From Microbispora amethystogenes (GTDB lineage Bacteria > Actinomycetota > Actinomycetes > Streptosporangiales > Streptosporangiaceae): a DNA stretch of 64,000 nucleotides. The notes beneath the pieces were generated by a model that searched no databases, was not told the origin of the DNA, and worked only from the letters and a program-made list of their open reading frames with translations. The position numbers were made by a program, and so were the translations under genes. The DNA lies in NCBI RefSeq assembly GCF_016863015.1, contig NZ_BOOB01000013.1:62001-126000 (forward strand), given 5' to 3'. Of the stretch, positions 1 through 8,887 are shown in pieces. Position 1 is the stretch's first letter, and each line of letters starts with the position of its first letter.

Positions 1-753
1 ACCGCCGGTGAGGTGATCGCGCTCGACCTGGACGGCACGCACGAAGTGGTGGCCCGGGTGCACTCGCTCCCGCTCTGCACGGACTGGCGCGCGGGCGGAC
101 GGATGGTGATCCTCGACTCCGCGCGGGGGCTGCTGCTGCGACGGGAACCCGACGGCTCCCTGGTGACCGAGACGGACCTCACCGGTCTCGGCCGCGGCTG
201 GAACGAGATCGTCGTCGACGGCCGCGGCAACACCTATGTCAACCGGATCGGCTTCGACATGGCCGGCGGCGGGGAGTTCGCCCCGGGATCCGTCGTACAC
301 GTCGGCCCGGACGGCTCGGCCCGCCAGGTGGCCGGCGACATCGCCTTCCCCAACGGCATGGCCGTGACGCGGGACGACTCGACGCTGATCGTCGCCGACT
401 CGTACGGCAACCGGCTCACCGCCTTCGACATCGAGCCCGACGGCGGCCTGGCGGGCCGCCGGGTCTGGGCCGACACCGGCGAGGACCACCCCGACGGCAT
501 CTGCGTCGACGCCGAGGGCGCCGTCTGGTACGCCGACGTCGGCAACAGGCGCTGCGTCCGGATCCGGGAGGGCGGAGAGGTCCTGCAGGCCGTCGACGTC
601 GACCGGGGATGCTTCGCCTGCACACTCGGCGGCGCCGACGGAAGGACCCTGTTCATCCTGGCGGCCGAATGGCGCATGCCGGAGATGGTGCCACCCGGAA
701 CCGGCCAGGTGCTCTCAACCCAGGTCGAAGTCCCCGGCGCAGCCTGGCGATGA
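1..753 (+). CDS. SMP-30/gluconolactonase-like beta-propeller protein, 5' end missing
   Basis: The reading frame is open from the left edge of the window, so the start lies outside; 250 codons are visible. The sequence has the blade pattern of SMP-30/gluconolactonase/LRE proteins: 'FPNGMAVT', 'LIVADSYGNRL', 'HPDGICVDAEGAVWYADVG'. The family usually hydrolyses sugar lactones using a metal held in the propeller. The asparagine of FPNG and the aspartates of ADS and HPDG correspond to typical metal/active-site loops. There is no membrane segment in the visible part, so it is probably cytoplasmic. The substrate cannot be told. Confidence 0.85.
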   Translation, partial: TAGEVIALDLDGTHEVVARVHSLPLCTDWRAGGRMVILDSARGLLLRREPDGSLVTETDLTGLGRGWNEIVVDGRGNTYVNRIGFDMAGGGEFAPGSVVHVGPDGSARQVAGDIAFPNGMAVTRDDSTLIVADSYGNRLTAFDIEPDGGLAGRRVWADTGEDHPDGICVDAEGAVWYADVGNRRCVRIREGGEVLQAVDVDRGCFACTLGGADGRTLFILAAEWRMPEMVPPGTGQVLSTQVEVPGAAWR

Positions 754-891
754 ACACCCTCGGCAGCGCATGGTGCTCCCTTGAGGAAAGAGGCCATGCG
801 ACTCGCCGCGGTAGAGCGCAGATCACTTGGGCGCGGCGAAGACGACCTTCAGCTTGAGTCTCGAGTGGCTCGAAGGTGCAGGCTCGTCCTT

Positions 892-1803
892 GTGAGTGAC
901 GGAACGGAGCTGTACACGGTAGGCCAAATCGCTCGGCGTACCGGTCTATCGGTGCACACCATCCGATTCTGGTCCGACTGCGGCCTGATAGCGCCCACCG
1001 ATCGCTCCGCCGGCGGGTACCGCCTCTACTCCGCCACCGCCATGGGGCTATTCGACCTGGTCCGCACCCTTCGCGAACTCGGTATCGGGCTGGAGGACGT
1101 CCGGAAGATCCTCGCGCAACAGGCCACGGTGGCCGAGGTGGCCGAGGTGCACGCCCGAGCGCTGGACGCGGAGATCAGGGCCCTGAAGCTTCGCCGCGCC
1201 GTACTCCGCACGATCGCCGTGCGTGGCGGCACGACCGAGGAGACGATGATGACGCACAAACTCGCCCAGCTGTCCGCCGCGCAACGGCGGCAGGTCATCG
1301 ACGAGTTCATCGAGAACACGTTCTCGGGGATCACGCTCGACGACGACGCCAAGGTGGTCGCGGACTGGATGCGGGAGCTGCCCGACGAGCTGCCGGACGA
1401 TCCGACGCCAGGTCAGGTCGACGCCTGGATCGAGCTGGCCGACCTGGTCGCCGGCGAGGACTTCCGGCAGCGGCTCCGGCGGATCGCACTGACCGATGCC
1501 TCACCGGTGGTATCGCGTTACAGCCACGAGCTCCGGTCGCCGGCCCTTGAACACGCCGGCCTGGCGGTAGCCGAATCGATCGCGCCGGATTCGGCCGAAG
1601 GCCGGTCGGTTCTCCATCGCATCGTCGAACCCGACATGCCGGCCGGTGAACGCGGCGAACTGGTTCGGTGGCTGGAGACCGTCGCCGACGCCCAGGTCGA
1701 GCGCTATTGGCAGCTATTAGCCGTACTCAACGGCCATGAGCCCTCTCCGTCGGCCATGCCTGCTTTCACCTGGCTGATCTCCGCTCTGCGCGCTCACGGC
1801 TGA
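892..1803 (+). CDS. MerR-family transcriptional regulator
   Basis: The N-terminal MerR helix-turn-helix is clear: 'YTVGQIARRTGLSVHTIRFW' followed by 'GYRLYS'. A coiled coil follows at about residues 70-110, then a roughly 190-residue C-terminal domain of unknown ligand. I chose GTG at 892 because the motif begins about 8 residues later; the frame is open from 781, but the extra 37 residues look non-conserved. The long effector domain and lack of a cysteine cluster argue against a metal sensor of the small MerR type. Neighbouring genes give no clear target. Confidence 0.8.
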   Translation: MSDGTELYTVGQIARRTGLSVHTIRFWSDCGLIAPTDRSAGGYRLYSATAMGLFDLVRTLRELGIGLEDVRKILAQQATVAEVAEVHARALDAEIRALKLRRAVLRTIAVRGGTTEETMMTHKLAQLSAAQRRQVIDEFIENTFSGITLDDDAKVVADWMRELPDELPDDPTPGQVDAWIELADLVAGEDFRQRLRRIALTDASPVVSRYSHELRSPALEHAGLAVAESIAPDSAEGRSVLHRIVEPDMPAGERGELVRWLETVADAQVERYWQLLAVLNGHEPSPSAMPAFTWLISALRAHG

Positions 1804-1909
1804 GCCGCCCGCCCACGCCGCGGAAGACACGCGCGCTATGTAATTGATCAATTACGGTGAGTAGTGGGATGGTGCTTGCGACCCGATCAACCCTCTCAGG
1901 GAGACACCC

Positions 1910-2440
1910 ATGCTCGCTCGCCGTCTGCTGGCCGTCGCCGTCATCTCCACCGCGGTGGGCGCGGTCACCACCCTGCCCGCCATGGCCTCTGACCATCCGC
2001 ACGACGGCCGCACGGCCCGGGTCGGCACCCCGGCGTGCGTCGACGTCAGCAACAACCGTGGCAACGGTACGCAGATGTACCTCTGGCAGTGTCAGGACAA
2101 CAACTCCAACCAGAAGTTCGTCTTCCAGGACGGCCTCATCAAGGTGGAGGACACCATCGGCACGGGGCGGGAGATGTGCCTCGACGCCTCCAACAACCGC
2201 GCCAACGGAACCCGGGTGTACCAGTGGCAGTGCCTGGGGAACGCCAACCAGCTCTGGGTCGTCCAGAAGGGCCTGATCATCCTCAAGTCCACCCTCAACT
2301 CGGGCAACCGCATCTGCCTGGACGTCACCAACGGCCGCGCCAACGGCGCGCCGGTCTACCTGTGGCAGTGCGTGCCCAACGCCAACCAGACGTTCGTGAT
2401 CGACAACGGCCAGATCGCGGTCAAGGACACCCTCCTCTGA
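1910..2440 (+). CDS. Secreted ricin-type beta-trefoil lectin-like protein
   Basis: A signal peptide (Arg-rich start, hydrophobic core, 'AMA' cleavage region near residue 26) is followed by three repeats of a CLD-x2-N-x-R-x-NGT-x-VY-x-WQC pattern. This is the QxW-type repeat of the ricin B-chain trefoil, so the protein probably binds carbohydrate outside the cell. It is a stand-alone lectin with no catalytic domain. The start ATG at 1910 has a good ribosome binding site (AGGGAG at 1898-1903). The second and third repeats are closest to each other. Confidence 0.85.
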   Translation: MLARRLLAVAVISTAVGAVTTLPAMASDHPHDGRTARVGTPACVDVSNNRGNGTQMYLWQCQDNNSNQKFVFQDGLIKVEDTIGTGREMCLDASNNRANGTRVYQWQCLGNANQLWVVQKGLIILKSTLNSGNRICLDVTNGRANGAPVYLWQCVPNANQTFVIDNGQIAVKDTLL

Positions 2441-2517
2441 GCGCGAAGTCCCGGACCGCCGATTGTGACGATCCCGGGTGCCCTCCTGCCCACAGCAGGG
2501 CCTGAGCAGCGTGGCAG

Positions 2518-2548
2518 CAGTGTGGCGGCGCGCGGCGCCGCCACACTG
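2518..2548. terminator. Bidirectional terminator-like hairpin
   Basis: Perfect 13-bp arms (2518-2530 and 2536-2548) flank a 5-nt loop. It lies between the convergent lectin (plus) and AraC (minus) genes. There is no T-run, as is common in high-GC actinomycetes. Confidence 0.7.
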
Positions 2549-2592
2549 TCCGCTCCCGCGCGAATCGGAGCGCCCCGCCGGGACCGCAGGGA

Positions 2593-3420
2593 TCAGGCCT
2601 GGCTTCTGAGCCGGGCGTAGGCCGCGGGAGGCATGCCGACAGCGGCGGTGAAGTCCCGGGTCAGGTGAGCCTGATCGGTGTAGCCGAGCTCGGCGGCCAG
2701 CGTGGCGAGGTCGAGGCCCTCGTAGACACGCTCCGCGGCCTCGTGGAGCCGGAATCGGCGGATCACCCACTTGGGGCCGATGCCGACATAGTCCCGGAAC
2801 AGCCTCTGCAGCGAGCGCACCGATCGCCCCGATCTGGCGGCCAACTCGTCGACCCTGGTCACGGACACGTCGTTCTCCACCATCGCCACCAGTGCCGCCG
2901 CCTCCTCCGACAGCGGATCCCTGTTCGGTCCCAGACTCAGGAGAAACGCCTCGGCGAGCGCGATGGCGGCCTGGGCGTCAGGCTCGGCCAGGACCTGCTC
3001 GACCAGAGTCGCGCCGGCCGCGCCGTACATCTCGCCGATCTCCACGAACCGGCCGGTCAGCTGGGACACCGAACCACCGAGGAACGGCCGGAAGCCACCC
3101 GGGCGGAAGCGCGTGCCGAGCACACGGCCGCTGCCCCGCATCGTGTAGGAGAACCCGCCTCTGATCACTCCCGCGACCCGGCGGAAGTTCTGGGCGATCG
3201 TCATGTTCACCGTGGGGTGCGAGACGATGCGCTGCTCGTACGGCTCGGCGAGGTCGGTCCACGTCACGACCCAGAAGTGGTCCACATACGGCGCGATCCC
3301 GGGCGATGGCGACTGCCGGACGAAGTCGAAGGCGTCGAGCCCCGCGTACGGGTCGACCCAGCCGCGCTGTCGCGTTTCTACAAGCCGCCCTGCGGGCAGG
3401 CGGGGCAGGGTGGTCGCCAT
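2593..3420 (-). CDS. AraC-family transcriptional regulator
   Basis: The protein is about 275 aa. The C-terminal AraC/XylS double HTH is recognisable from 'ELAARSGRSVRSLQRLFRDY' and 'AAELGYTDQAHLTRDF'. The N-terminal part resembles the DUF6597 ligand-sensing type ('PYVDHFWVVTW', 'TRFRPGGFRPFL'). I chose the ATG at 3420 because upstream residues look non-conserved; this ATG overlaps the ATG of the divergent gene on the plus strand (shared CATG). The regulator may control that divergent gene, and the two starts are too close for separate conventional leaders. Confidence 0.8.
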   Translation of the reverse strand: MATTLPRLPAGRLVETRQRGWVDPYAGLDAFDFVRQSPSPGIAPYVDHFWVVTWTDLAEPYEQRIVSHPTVNMTIAQNFRRVAGVIRGGFSYTMRGSGRVLGTRFRPGGFRPFLGGSVSQLTGRFVEIGEMYGAAGATLVEQVLAEPDAQAAIALAEAFLLSLGPNRDPLSEEAAALVAMVENDVSVTRVDELAARSGRSVRSLQRLFRDYVGIGPKWVIRRFRLHEAAERVYEGLDLATLAAELGYTDQAHLTRDFTAAVGMPPAAYARLRSQA

Positions 3421-3961
3421 GGAAGACATGATGCCGCTGATGGCGCGGGCCACCGAACGGACCGCGGAGCTGGTGCGCGCGGTGCGGCAGGACCAGCTCG
3501 GGTTGCCCACGCCCTGCGCGGAGTTCGACGTCAAGGGCCTGATCACGCACCTCGAGTGGGTGGCCGCGTTGTTCGAGTCGCTAGGTCATAGCGGGCCGAG
3601 AGTGGAGCAGGGGCCCTACGCGGGCGACTTCCCCGAGAGGGCGAAGGCCACGCTGGCCGCCTGGTCGCGGCCCGAAGCGTGGGAGGGAACCAGCCCCGCC
3701 ATGGGCCTGCCGATGACCACCCTGGGCCACATGTACCTCGTCGACATGGTCGTGCACGGCTGGGACCTGGCCAGAGCGATCGACCGGGAGTACGAGCCGG
3801 ACCCCGAAGCCGTATCGCGGGCGCTGCACTTCACTGACCGGATGGCGGAGATGGGCAGGCAACGCGGTGCCTTCGGGCCGCCGGTGCCCGTGCCGGACGA
3901 CGCCCCGCCGTTCGACCGCCTGCTCGGAGTCATCGGCCGGGATCCGGCCTGGACTGCGTGA
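3419..3961 (+). CDS. TIGR03086/maleylpyruvate isomerase-N (DinB-like) metal-binding protein
   Basis: About 180 aa with the DinB/MDMPI four-helix pattern: 'DVKGLITHLEWVAALFESLG' in the first half and 'YLVDMVVHGWDLARAI' in the second. The histidines in HLEWV and VHGWDLA fit the metal triad of this family, which includes mycothiol-dependent enzymes of actinobacteria. The start may be 3419, 3428 or 3431; only 3419 has a purine-rich site in good spacing, but it overlaps the divergent AraC start. The substrate is unknown; the AraC gene may be its regulator. Confidence 0.7.
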   Translation: MEDMMPLMARATERTAELVRAVRQDQLGLPTPCAEFDVKGLITHLEWVAALFESLGHSGPRVEQGPYAGDFPERAKATLAAWSRPEAWEGTSPAMGLPMTTLGHMYLVDMVVHGWDLARAIDREYEPDPEAVSRALHFTDRMAEMGRQRGAFGPPVPVPDDAPPFDRLLGVIGRDPAWTA

Positions 3962-3991
3962 GCCGCCGGAGCCCGGTGAGCGGCGGCGTCC

Positions 3992-4834
3992 TCAGCCCTT
4001 GAAGGCGCCGTCCATGATCCCGGCCACCATGCGCCGCCCGACGAAGACGAACAGGACGAGCAGCGGGAGGGTGACGAGGAAGGAGCCGGACATGGCGAGC
4101 CCGAGGTCGATGTTGAAGCTGTTCTGCAGCGCCTTGATCGCGATCTGAACGGTGTACATCTCCGGCGACTTCAGCACCACGAACGGCCACAGGAAGTCGT
4201 TCCACGCGGTGACGAAGCCCAGCAGGCCGAGCACGAAGGCGGCGGGACGTACTAGCGGGAACGCGACGCGCCAGAAGATCTGCCAGGTCGACGCCCCGTC
4301 GATCCGAGCCGCCTGGAGGATCTCGTCGCTGATGGCGGACGATATGTGCTGGCGCATCCAGAAGATGCCGAAGGCGTTGGCCAGACCGGGGACGATCAGC
4401 GCCTGGAGCGTGTCCACCCAGCCCAGCAACGATGTGATCATGTACTGGGGGACGATGGCGAGTTGGGTCGGCACGGTCATCGTCAGGACGACGAGCAGGA
4501 ACAACGCGTCGCGGCCACGGAAACGCAGTTTGGCGAACGCGAAGCCCGCCAGCGCGCACAGCACCGCCTGGCCCACGCCGATCGTCCCGGCCACGACCAG
4601 GCTGTTGACGATCGACCGGACGAACGGCACGGTCGAGAACACCAGACCGGCGAGATGGAAGAAGTTGCCGCCCGGCACGATCTCGGGCGGCAGCGTCGTC
4701 GCCGTCGCCGTGTCGGTGGTGGCGACGATGAACATCCAGTACAGAGGGAACAGGCAGGCGAAGGCGGCGAGCGCGAGCAGCGCGTAGGTCCACCATCGGA
4801 CCCGATCGCCGGAGCGTGGTCTCGTCATGCTCAT
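3992..4834 (-). CDS. Carbohydrate ABC transporter permease (MalG/type 2)
   Basis: The 280-aa protein has about six membrane helices. It has the EAA loop of binding-protein-dependent permeases ('EILQAARIDGAS...RVAFPLVRPA'), which docks on the ATPase. It is the third gene of a minus-strand set (binding protein 5875-7152, first permease 4845-5801, this gene), separated by 10 bp from the first permease. No ATPase gene is adjacent, as is usual for actinomycete sugar importers that share an MsiK-type ATPase encoded elsewhere. Confidence 0.9.
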   Translation of the reverse strand: MSMTRPRSGDRVRWWTYALLALAAFACLFPLYWMFIVATTDTATATTLPPEIVPGGNFFHLAGLVFSTVPFVRSIVNSLVVAGTIGVGQAVLCALAGFAFAKLRFRGRDALFLLVVLTMTVPTQLAIVPQYMITSLLGWVDTLQALIVPGLANAFGIFWMRQHISSAISDEILQAARIDGASTWQIFWRVAFPLVRPAAFVLGLLGFVTAWNDFLWPFVVLKSPEMYTVQIAIKALQNSFNIDLGLAMSGSFLVTLPLLVLFVFVGRRMVAGIMDGAFKG

Positions 4835-4844
4835 GATCGCCCCC

Positions 4845-5801
4845 TCAGCCCTTGACCGGGCGGATCCGGGTGGACAGGAAGTAGTTGAGGCCGGCGAGCC
4901 CGACGACCATCACGAAGAGCGCTACGCCGATCGCCGCGGCGTAACCGAACTTGAACTGGATGAACCCCTGCTCGAACAGGAAGAGGGTGAGCGTCTGGCA
5001 CTGACGGATCGGCCCGCAGGTGTTGGCCGCGCCGCGGTTCACGAGCAGGGCCTCGGTGAAGATCTGCAACCCGCCGATCGTCGAGGTCACGATCGTGAAC
5101 ACGATGACCGGCCGCAACGCGGGGAGGGAGATGTGCAGGAACTGCCGCACATCTCCGGCCCCGTCGACGGCGGCCGCCTCGTAGATCGCCCGGGGAACGG
5201 CCTGCAGGGAAGCCAGGTAGAGGAGCGTCGTGTAGCCGAACCACCGCCAGGTCACCATGACCGCGATCAGCACATGGCTGCCCGCCACCGACTGGGTGAA
5301 GTCGATGTGCTCGACGCCCACCAGGCCGAGCAACCAGTTCAGCAGCCCGTAGTCGCGGTCGAACATCTGGACGAACACGATGGCCGTGGCGGCCACCGAG
5401 GTGATGTACGGCACGAGCATCGTCATGCGGAAGAACACCGCGAGGCGCAACCGCGCGTGGTTGAGCAGGTGCGCGAGCAGCAGCGCGACCAGCAACTGCG
5501 GCACGGTGGACAGCAGCCAGATGCTCACGGTGTTGCGGGCCGCGTTCCAGAACCGCACGTCCCCGAGCAGCCGGTCGAAGTTGTCCAGGCCGACGAACAC
5601 GTGCTCGCCGATCGGGTTCCAGTCGAACAACGCCACGTAGAAGGTGAACAGCAGCGGGATGAGGCCGAACACCGCGAAGAGCAGGAAGAACGGGGCGATG
5701 TAGGCGTAGGGGGCGATGATCTCGGTGAAACCGCGCCGCGCCGCCTCCACCGGCGGGGCGGGGGGCAGGCCCGCCTTGGTGGGGGTGATGCTCGTCGTCA
5801 C
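4845..5801 (-). CDS. Carbohydrate ABC transporter permease (MalF/type 1)
   Basis: The 318-aa protein has about six membrane helices after a cytoplasmic N-terminus. The EAA motif reads 'AIYEAAAVDGAGDVRQFLHI' followed by 'SLPALRPV'. It sits between the substrate-binding lipoprotein and the second permease on the same strand, so the three form one importer. The sugar cannot be deduced from the sequence. Confidence 0.9.
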   Translation of the reverse strand: MTTSITPTKAGLPPAPPVEAARRGFTEIIAPYAYIAPFFLLFAVFGLIPLLFTFYVALFDWNPIGEHVFVGLDNFDRLLGDVRFWNAARNTVSIWLLSTVPQLLVALLLAHLLNHARLRLAVFFRMTMLVPYITSVAATAIVFVQMFDRDYGLLNWLLGLVGVEHIDFTQSVAGSHVLIAVMVTWRWFGYTTLLYLASLQAVPRAIYEAAAVDGAGDVRQFLHISLPALRPVIVFTIVTSTIGGLQIFTEALLVNRGAANTCGPIRQCQTLTLFLFEQGFIQFKFGYAAAIGVALFVMVVGLAGLNYFLSTRIRPVKG

Positions 5802-5874
5802 GGTCTGCTCGCTTCCCCGCCGCCGGCGCCGTACCGTGAGGACGGCCCGCGCCGGCGGCGCTCGTGAAGGGTCC

Positions 5875-7152
5875 CTAGCCGCCGATCGCGTTCTTGATGT
5901 TGGTCACCGCCGCGTCCCACGCCTTCGCGGGATCACCCTTGCCCTGCTCGACGTTGGTGATGGCGTTCGTGAACTCCACACCGATCGTGGTGCTGTCCGG
6001 CCCGATGAGGAACGGCTTCAGGCCGAGCAGAGAGTCGGTGTAGATCGTGCCGATCGGCGCGCCGGAGAAGAACTCGTCCTTGGCGGAGGTGAGCTTCGGG
6101 TCCTTGTAGACCGACGGGGTCGCGGGCAGCGACCTGGCCTTCGAGAAGTGGTCGAGCTGGCCCTGCGGCGACTGTGTGGCGGCGATGTAGTCCCAGGCGG
6201 CCTTCGGGTTCTTGGCGCCCTTGGGGATGGCGAGGAAGCTGCCGCCCCAGTTGCCCGAGCCGCCGGGGATGGTGGCGATGTCCCACTCGCCCTTGGTGTC
6301 GGGGGCGTTGTCGCGAATGGAGCCGAGCATCCAGACCGGTGCGGCGATGACGGCGAAGTCCCCCTTCTTCATCGCGGCGCTCCAGCCCTCGGTGAAGGTG
6401 CTCTGCTTGGCGGTGATCCCGGCGGCCACGGCCTTGAGTGCCAGGTCGAAGGCGGACTTGACCTGAGGGCTCCGTTCGTACACCAGATTGCCTGCGGGGT
6501 CGTAGTACTTCTCCTGCCCCTGGTTGACCACCTGCGAGTAGACGCTCCCGCCGGCGTTGTCGACGAACGCCTTGCCGGTCGCCGCCGTGTATTTCTTGCC
6601 GGTCTCGATGAAGGCGTCCCAGGTGGGCCAGAGCTTGCTGACCTCCTCGCGGTCCGTCGGCAGCCCGGCCTTCTTGAACAGGTCGGCGCGGTAGGCGATG
6701 GCCATGCCGCCGACGTCGGTCGGGATGCCGATGATCGAACCGTCCTTGGCCGTGGGCTGGCTGATCACCCAGTCGAGGTAGTCACCCTTGATCTTGTCGG
6801 CGCCCATCGTGCGCAGGTCGACGAAGTTCTGCGGCTGCTGGACGAACTTGGGCAGGTCGTCGCCCTGGATCAGCACCAGGTCGGGCACCTTGCCGCCGGC
6901 CAGCGCCGTCGTGAGCGCCTGCGCCGTCTCCTGCGCGTTCCCCACCTCGGTCAGCTTGATCTGGATGTCCGGCCTCTTCGCCTTGTACTCGGCGGCGGAC
7001 CCCTTCGCGTCGATCCCGGTGAACGACCAGAACTCGAACGACGATCCGTCCGAACCGCCGGAGGAAGTCCCGGGCGACGAGCTTGAGCACGCTGCCATGC
7101 TGAGGGCCGCGGTGGCGGCGAACACGACCGCTGAGACCTTGCGGAACTTCAC
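5875..7152 (-). CDS. Extracellular sugar-binding lipoprotein of ABC transporter
   Basis: About 425 aa. The GTG start at 7152 is preceded by AGAGG at good spacing, and is followed by a lipoprotein signal: 'KFRKVSAVVFAATAALSM' then AAC (lipobox cysteine near residue 22) and a Ser/Gly linker. The rest is a family-1 solute-binding protein ('FEFWSFTG', 'GGKVPDLVLIQGDDLPKF', 'GGSGNWGGSFLAIPKGAKNP'). It would be anchored on the outer face of the membrane and deliver a sugar to the two permeases downstream on the same strand. Confidence 0.9.
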   Translation of the reverse strand: MKFRKVSAVVFAATAALSMAACSSSSPGTSSGGSDGSSFEFWSFTGIDAKGSAAEYKAKRPDIQIKLTEVGNAQETAQALTTALAGGKVPDLVLIQGDDLPKFVQQPQNFVDLRTMGADKIKGDYLDWVISQPTAKDGSIIGIPTDVGGMAIAYRADLFKKAGLPTDREEVSKLWPTWDAFIETGKKYTAATGKAFVDNAGGSVYSQVVNQGQEKYYDPAGNLVYERSPQVKSAFDLALKAVAAGITAKQSTFTEGWSAAMKKGDFAVIAAPVWMLGSIRDNAPDTKGEWDIATIPGGSGNWGGSFLAIPKGAKNPKAAWDYIAATQSPQGQLDHFSKARSLPATPSVYKDPKLTSAKDEFFSGAPIGTIYTDSLLGLKPFLIGPDSTTIGVEFTNAITNVEQGKGDPAKAWDAAVTNIKNAIGG

Positions 7153-7861
7153 GGCGACCTCTTTTCGCTTGCTGTGGTCAGGGATGTGATGTGCGGCCCG
7201 GCACGAGGGGATGAACCGCCTCGCCGGGCACCCCTCACGTTTCGGTCCCGGTGCTTTCCCGAAACACAGGACGGCGACGGTGCCGTGCTGCTCCAGCTCC
7301 GGACCGCGAGCGCCGGACAGGTTCGGCACCGTCATGCCGACCTGGTGTTTCCTCTGCAGAGCCTTCTGACCTCACTCGTTGGCGGCCTGAAACTTTCGGC
7401 GACGCTACGTCGATCGTTTCTCCGGGACAGTAGGCCCCTGCCAACCTGACCGTCAATATTCTGACGGTCAGATGTCTGAAAGTATCGGCCTGTCTGTTTT
7501 ATGTTTCGGTGACGCATCCCAGCGAGGTGCCGCCGCCGCTGTACGCGCATGGTCCGCCCTCGGGGGAGTCACGGCGGCGCTGGGCCGGTCCATCGGTTCG
7601 CCGGCGGACCCGTCGCCCACTGTGATCATCAGCCGTCTCCGGCGCCGGAGTCGACCATGCCTGGGTGGAATGAAACTCTCACCCGCCACACCGGTATTAC
7701 GGCTCTACAGGACTGATCGCCGACCTGGTGGCATGCCCGGCCCACCCTCACGAGAGCCGCAATGGCAACAGGTTAACGCCGGGCCGAATCAGTGGCTCTC
7801 AATCGTCTGTCTGGACGCCTGGAGGCCCCGACAATAACGTCCAGTGTGCTCCGCCGACATC
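7153..7861. other. Non-coding stretch upstream of the sugar transporter and a secreted-protein gene
   Basis: I see no convincing gene in these 709 bp. It contains the leader of the binding-protein gene (minus strand), a LacI-operator-like GAAA-c-TTTC element near 7390-7400, the 10-bp inverted repeat at 7446-7471, and upstream sequence of the secreted protein gene at 7862. The remainder (7550-7860) shows nothing I can assign. Confidence 0.5.
7446..7471. promoter_or_regulatory. Perfect 10-bp inverted repeat, possible operator
   Basis: CTGACCGTCA (7446-7455) and its exact complement (7462-7471) flank 6 AT-rich bases. It lies about 300 bp upstream of the sugar-binding protein start. It could be an operator for that operon or a transcription terminator; no T-run follows on either strand. 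Confidence 0.4.
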
Positions 7862-8368
7862 ATGAAGAGGGTGAAGTTGGAAGTGACACGTTCCAAAGCA
7901 CGTAATGCGGTCAGCTCTTTCGCCGTCGTCATCGCAACGCTCATGGCGATCCTGATGCCAGTCACTCCCGCGCACGCCACCTACGGCCCAGACCAGACCG
8001 TATACCTCGCGGTGACCTCAAATGCCGGCCCCTCGATCATGCTCGCCCAGGTGACCGGCACGCTGGCCTTCGACAGCGGAAACACGAAGTTCAAGTACTC
8101 CCTCCGGCTGTGCTGGGGAAGCGGGTCCTACCCCCAGCCGAACTTCTACATCGCCGTCAACGGCAGTACCTACCTCTATCCGTCCCAGACAGGCACGGCG
8201 ACCGCTCCCTCCGGCTGCCAGCTGTACCTGTTCCTCTACGACGGTGAATACACCCACTCCACCACCCTCGCGAACGTCACCTTGTACGTGACGGGCGGCT
8301 GGTTCTATCCCGGCAACACCTACAACAGCCGCACCAAGTCAGTGACCTACGACAACCCCTACAACTGA
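7862..8368 (+). CDS. Small secreted protein of unknown function
   Basis: About 168 aa from ATG 7862. An Sec signal peptide is visible: basic N-terminus, hydrophobic 'VVIATLMAILMPVTPAHA' with AHA cleavage. The mature part is rich in Tyr, Thr and Ser with two Cys ('LRLCWGSG' and 'SGCQLYLF') that may form a disulfide, suggesting a beta-sandwich. GTG codons at 7871 or 7883 are alternative starts. I do not recognise the family. It is one of several small secreted proteins between 1.9 and 9.8 kb. Confidence 0.65.
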   Translation: MKRVKLEVTRSKARNAVSSFAVVIATLMAILMPVTPAHATYGPDQTVYLAVTSNAGPSIMLAQVTGTLAFDSGNTKFKYSLRLCWGSGSYPQPNFYIAVNGSTYLYPSQTGTATAPSGCQLYLFLYDGEYTHSTTLANVTLYVTGGWFYPGNTYNSRTKSVTYDNPYN

Positions 8369-8510
8369 GCCGTCCGGAAAGCCGCGGGCACACCGCCACT
8401 CCGCGTACGCGACTGGGACACAACCCCGTCCGCGCACACGGTCCTGCACCCTGATGGCTTGCCGGACCTGTTTCGCGTAGATGCCGTGGCCGTCCTCCCT
8501 ACCGCGGAAC

Positions 8511-8564
8511 GGCCTCCGCCGCGGGCAGCCGGGCTATCCTGCCCCGGCGGCCCCGGCGGAGGCC
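8511..8564. terminator. Nested inverted repeat between convergent genes
   Basis: Outer arms of 11 bp (8511-8521 and 8554-8564) enclose a second stem (GGGCAG at 8523 with CTGCCC at 8539). It lies between the converging ends of the genes at 7862-8368 and 8582-8887, so a bidirectional terminator is likely. Confidence 0.55.
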
Positions 8565-8581
8565 GATCTGCTGAAACTTGA

Positions 8582-8887
8582 TCAGTCGACGCACATCGCC
8601 TCGTGGGTGGACCGGTAGGCCCACGTGCCGCCACCCGGGGAGATATAGATCGAATACGTGTGATACCTCCCAGCGTCGCAGTCGTGGCCGACCGCGAGGA
8701 CGGCCTGCCGGGCCCGCTGTTCGGCGGATGCGATCCCGGCTGCTTGGGTGTTGCCTGCTCCGTCGGCGGTGGCGCTGCGGGGAGTGTCATAGCCGTCGGC
8801 GTGCGCGGCCACGGACGTGGTTGCCAGGCCGACCGCCACCACCGCTGAGACGAGGCCGAACCGGCGGAGCCGAGTTGCTTTTCGCAT
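8582..8887 (-). CDS. Small secreted protein, 101 aa, unknown function
   Basis: ATG at 8887 has a strong ribosome binding site (AAGGAGA). The signal peptide is 'FGLVSAVVAVGLATTSVAA' with cleavage near AHA. The mature domain is about 70 aa with two cysteines ('GHDCDAG' and the C-terminal 'EAMCVD') and aromatic residues. A possible disulfide would link them. No family is recognised. The longer open frame upstream to 9085 lacks a ribosome binding site. Confidence 0.65.
   Translation of the reverse strand: MRKATRLRRFGLVSAVVAVGLATTSVAAHADGYDTPRSATADGAGNTQAAGIASAEQRARQAVLAVGHDCDAGRYHTYSIYISPGGGTWAYRSTHEAMCVD

Noticed and set aside
7472-7837. Open frame ending 'WQQVNAGPNQWLSIVCLDAW', similar to ricin repeats
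   Set aside because: The likeness is confined to about 20 residues, without signal peptide or repeats. It could be chance or a very short relic, so I did not annotate it.
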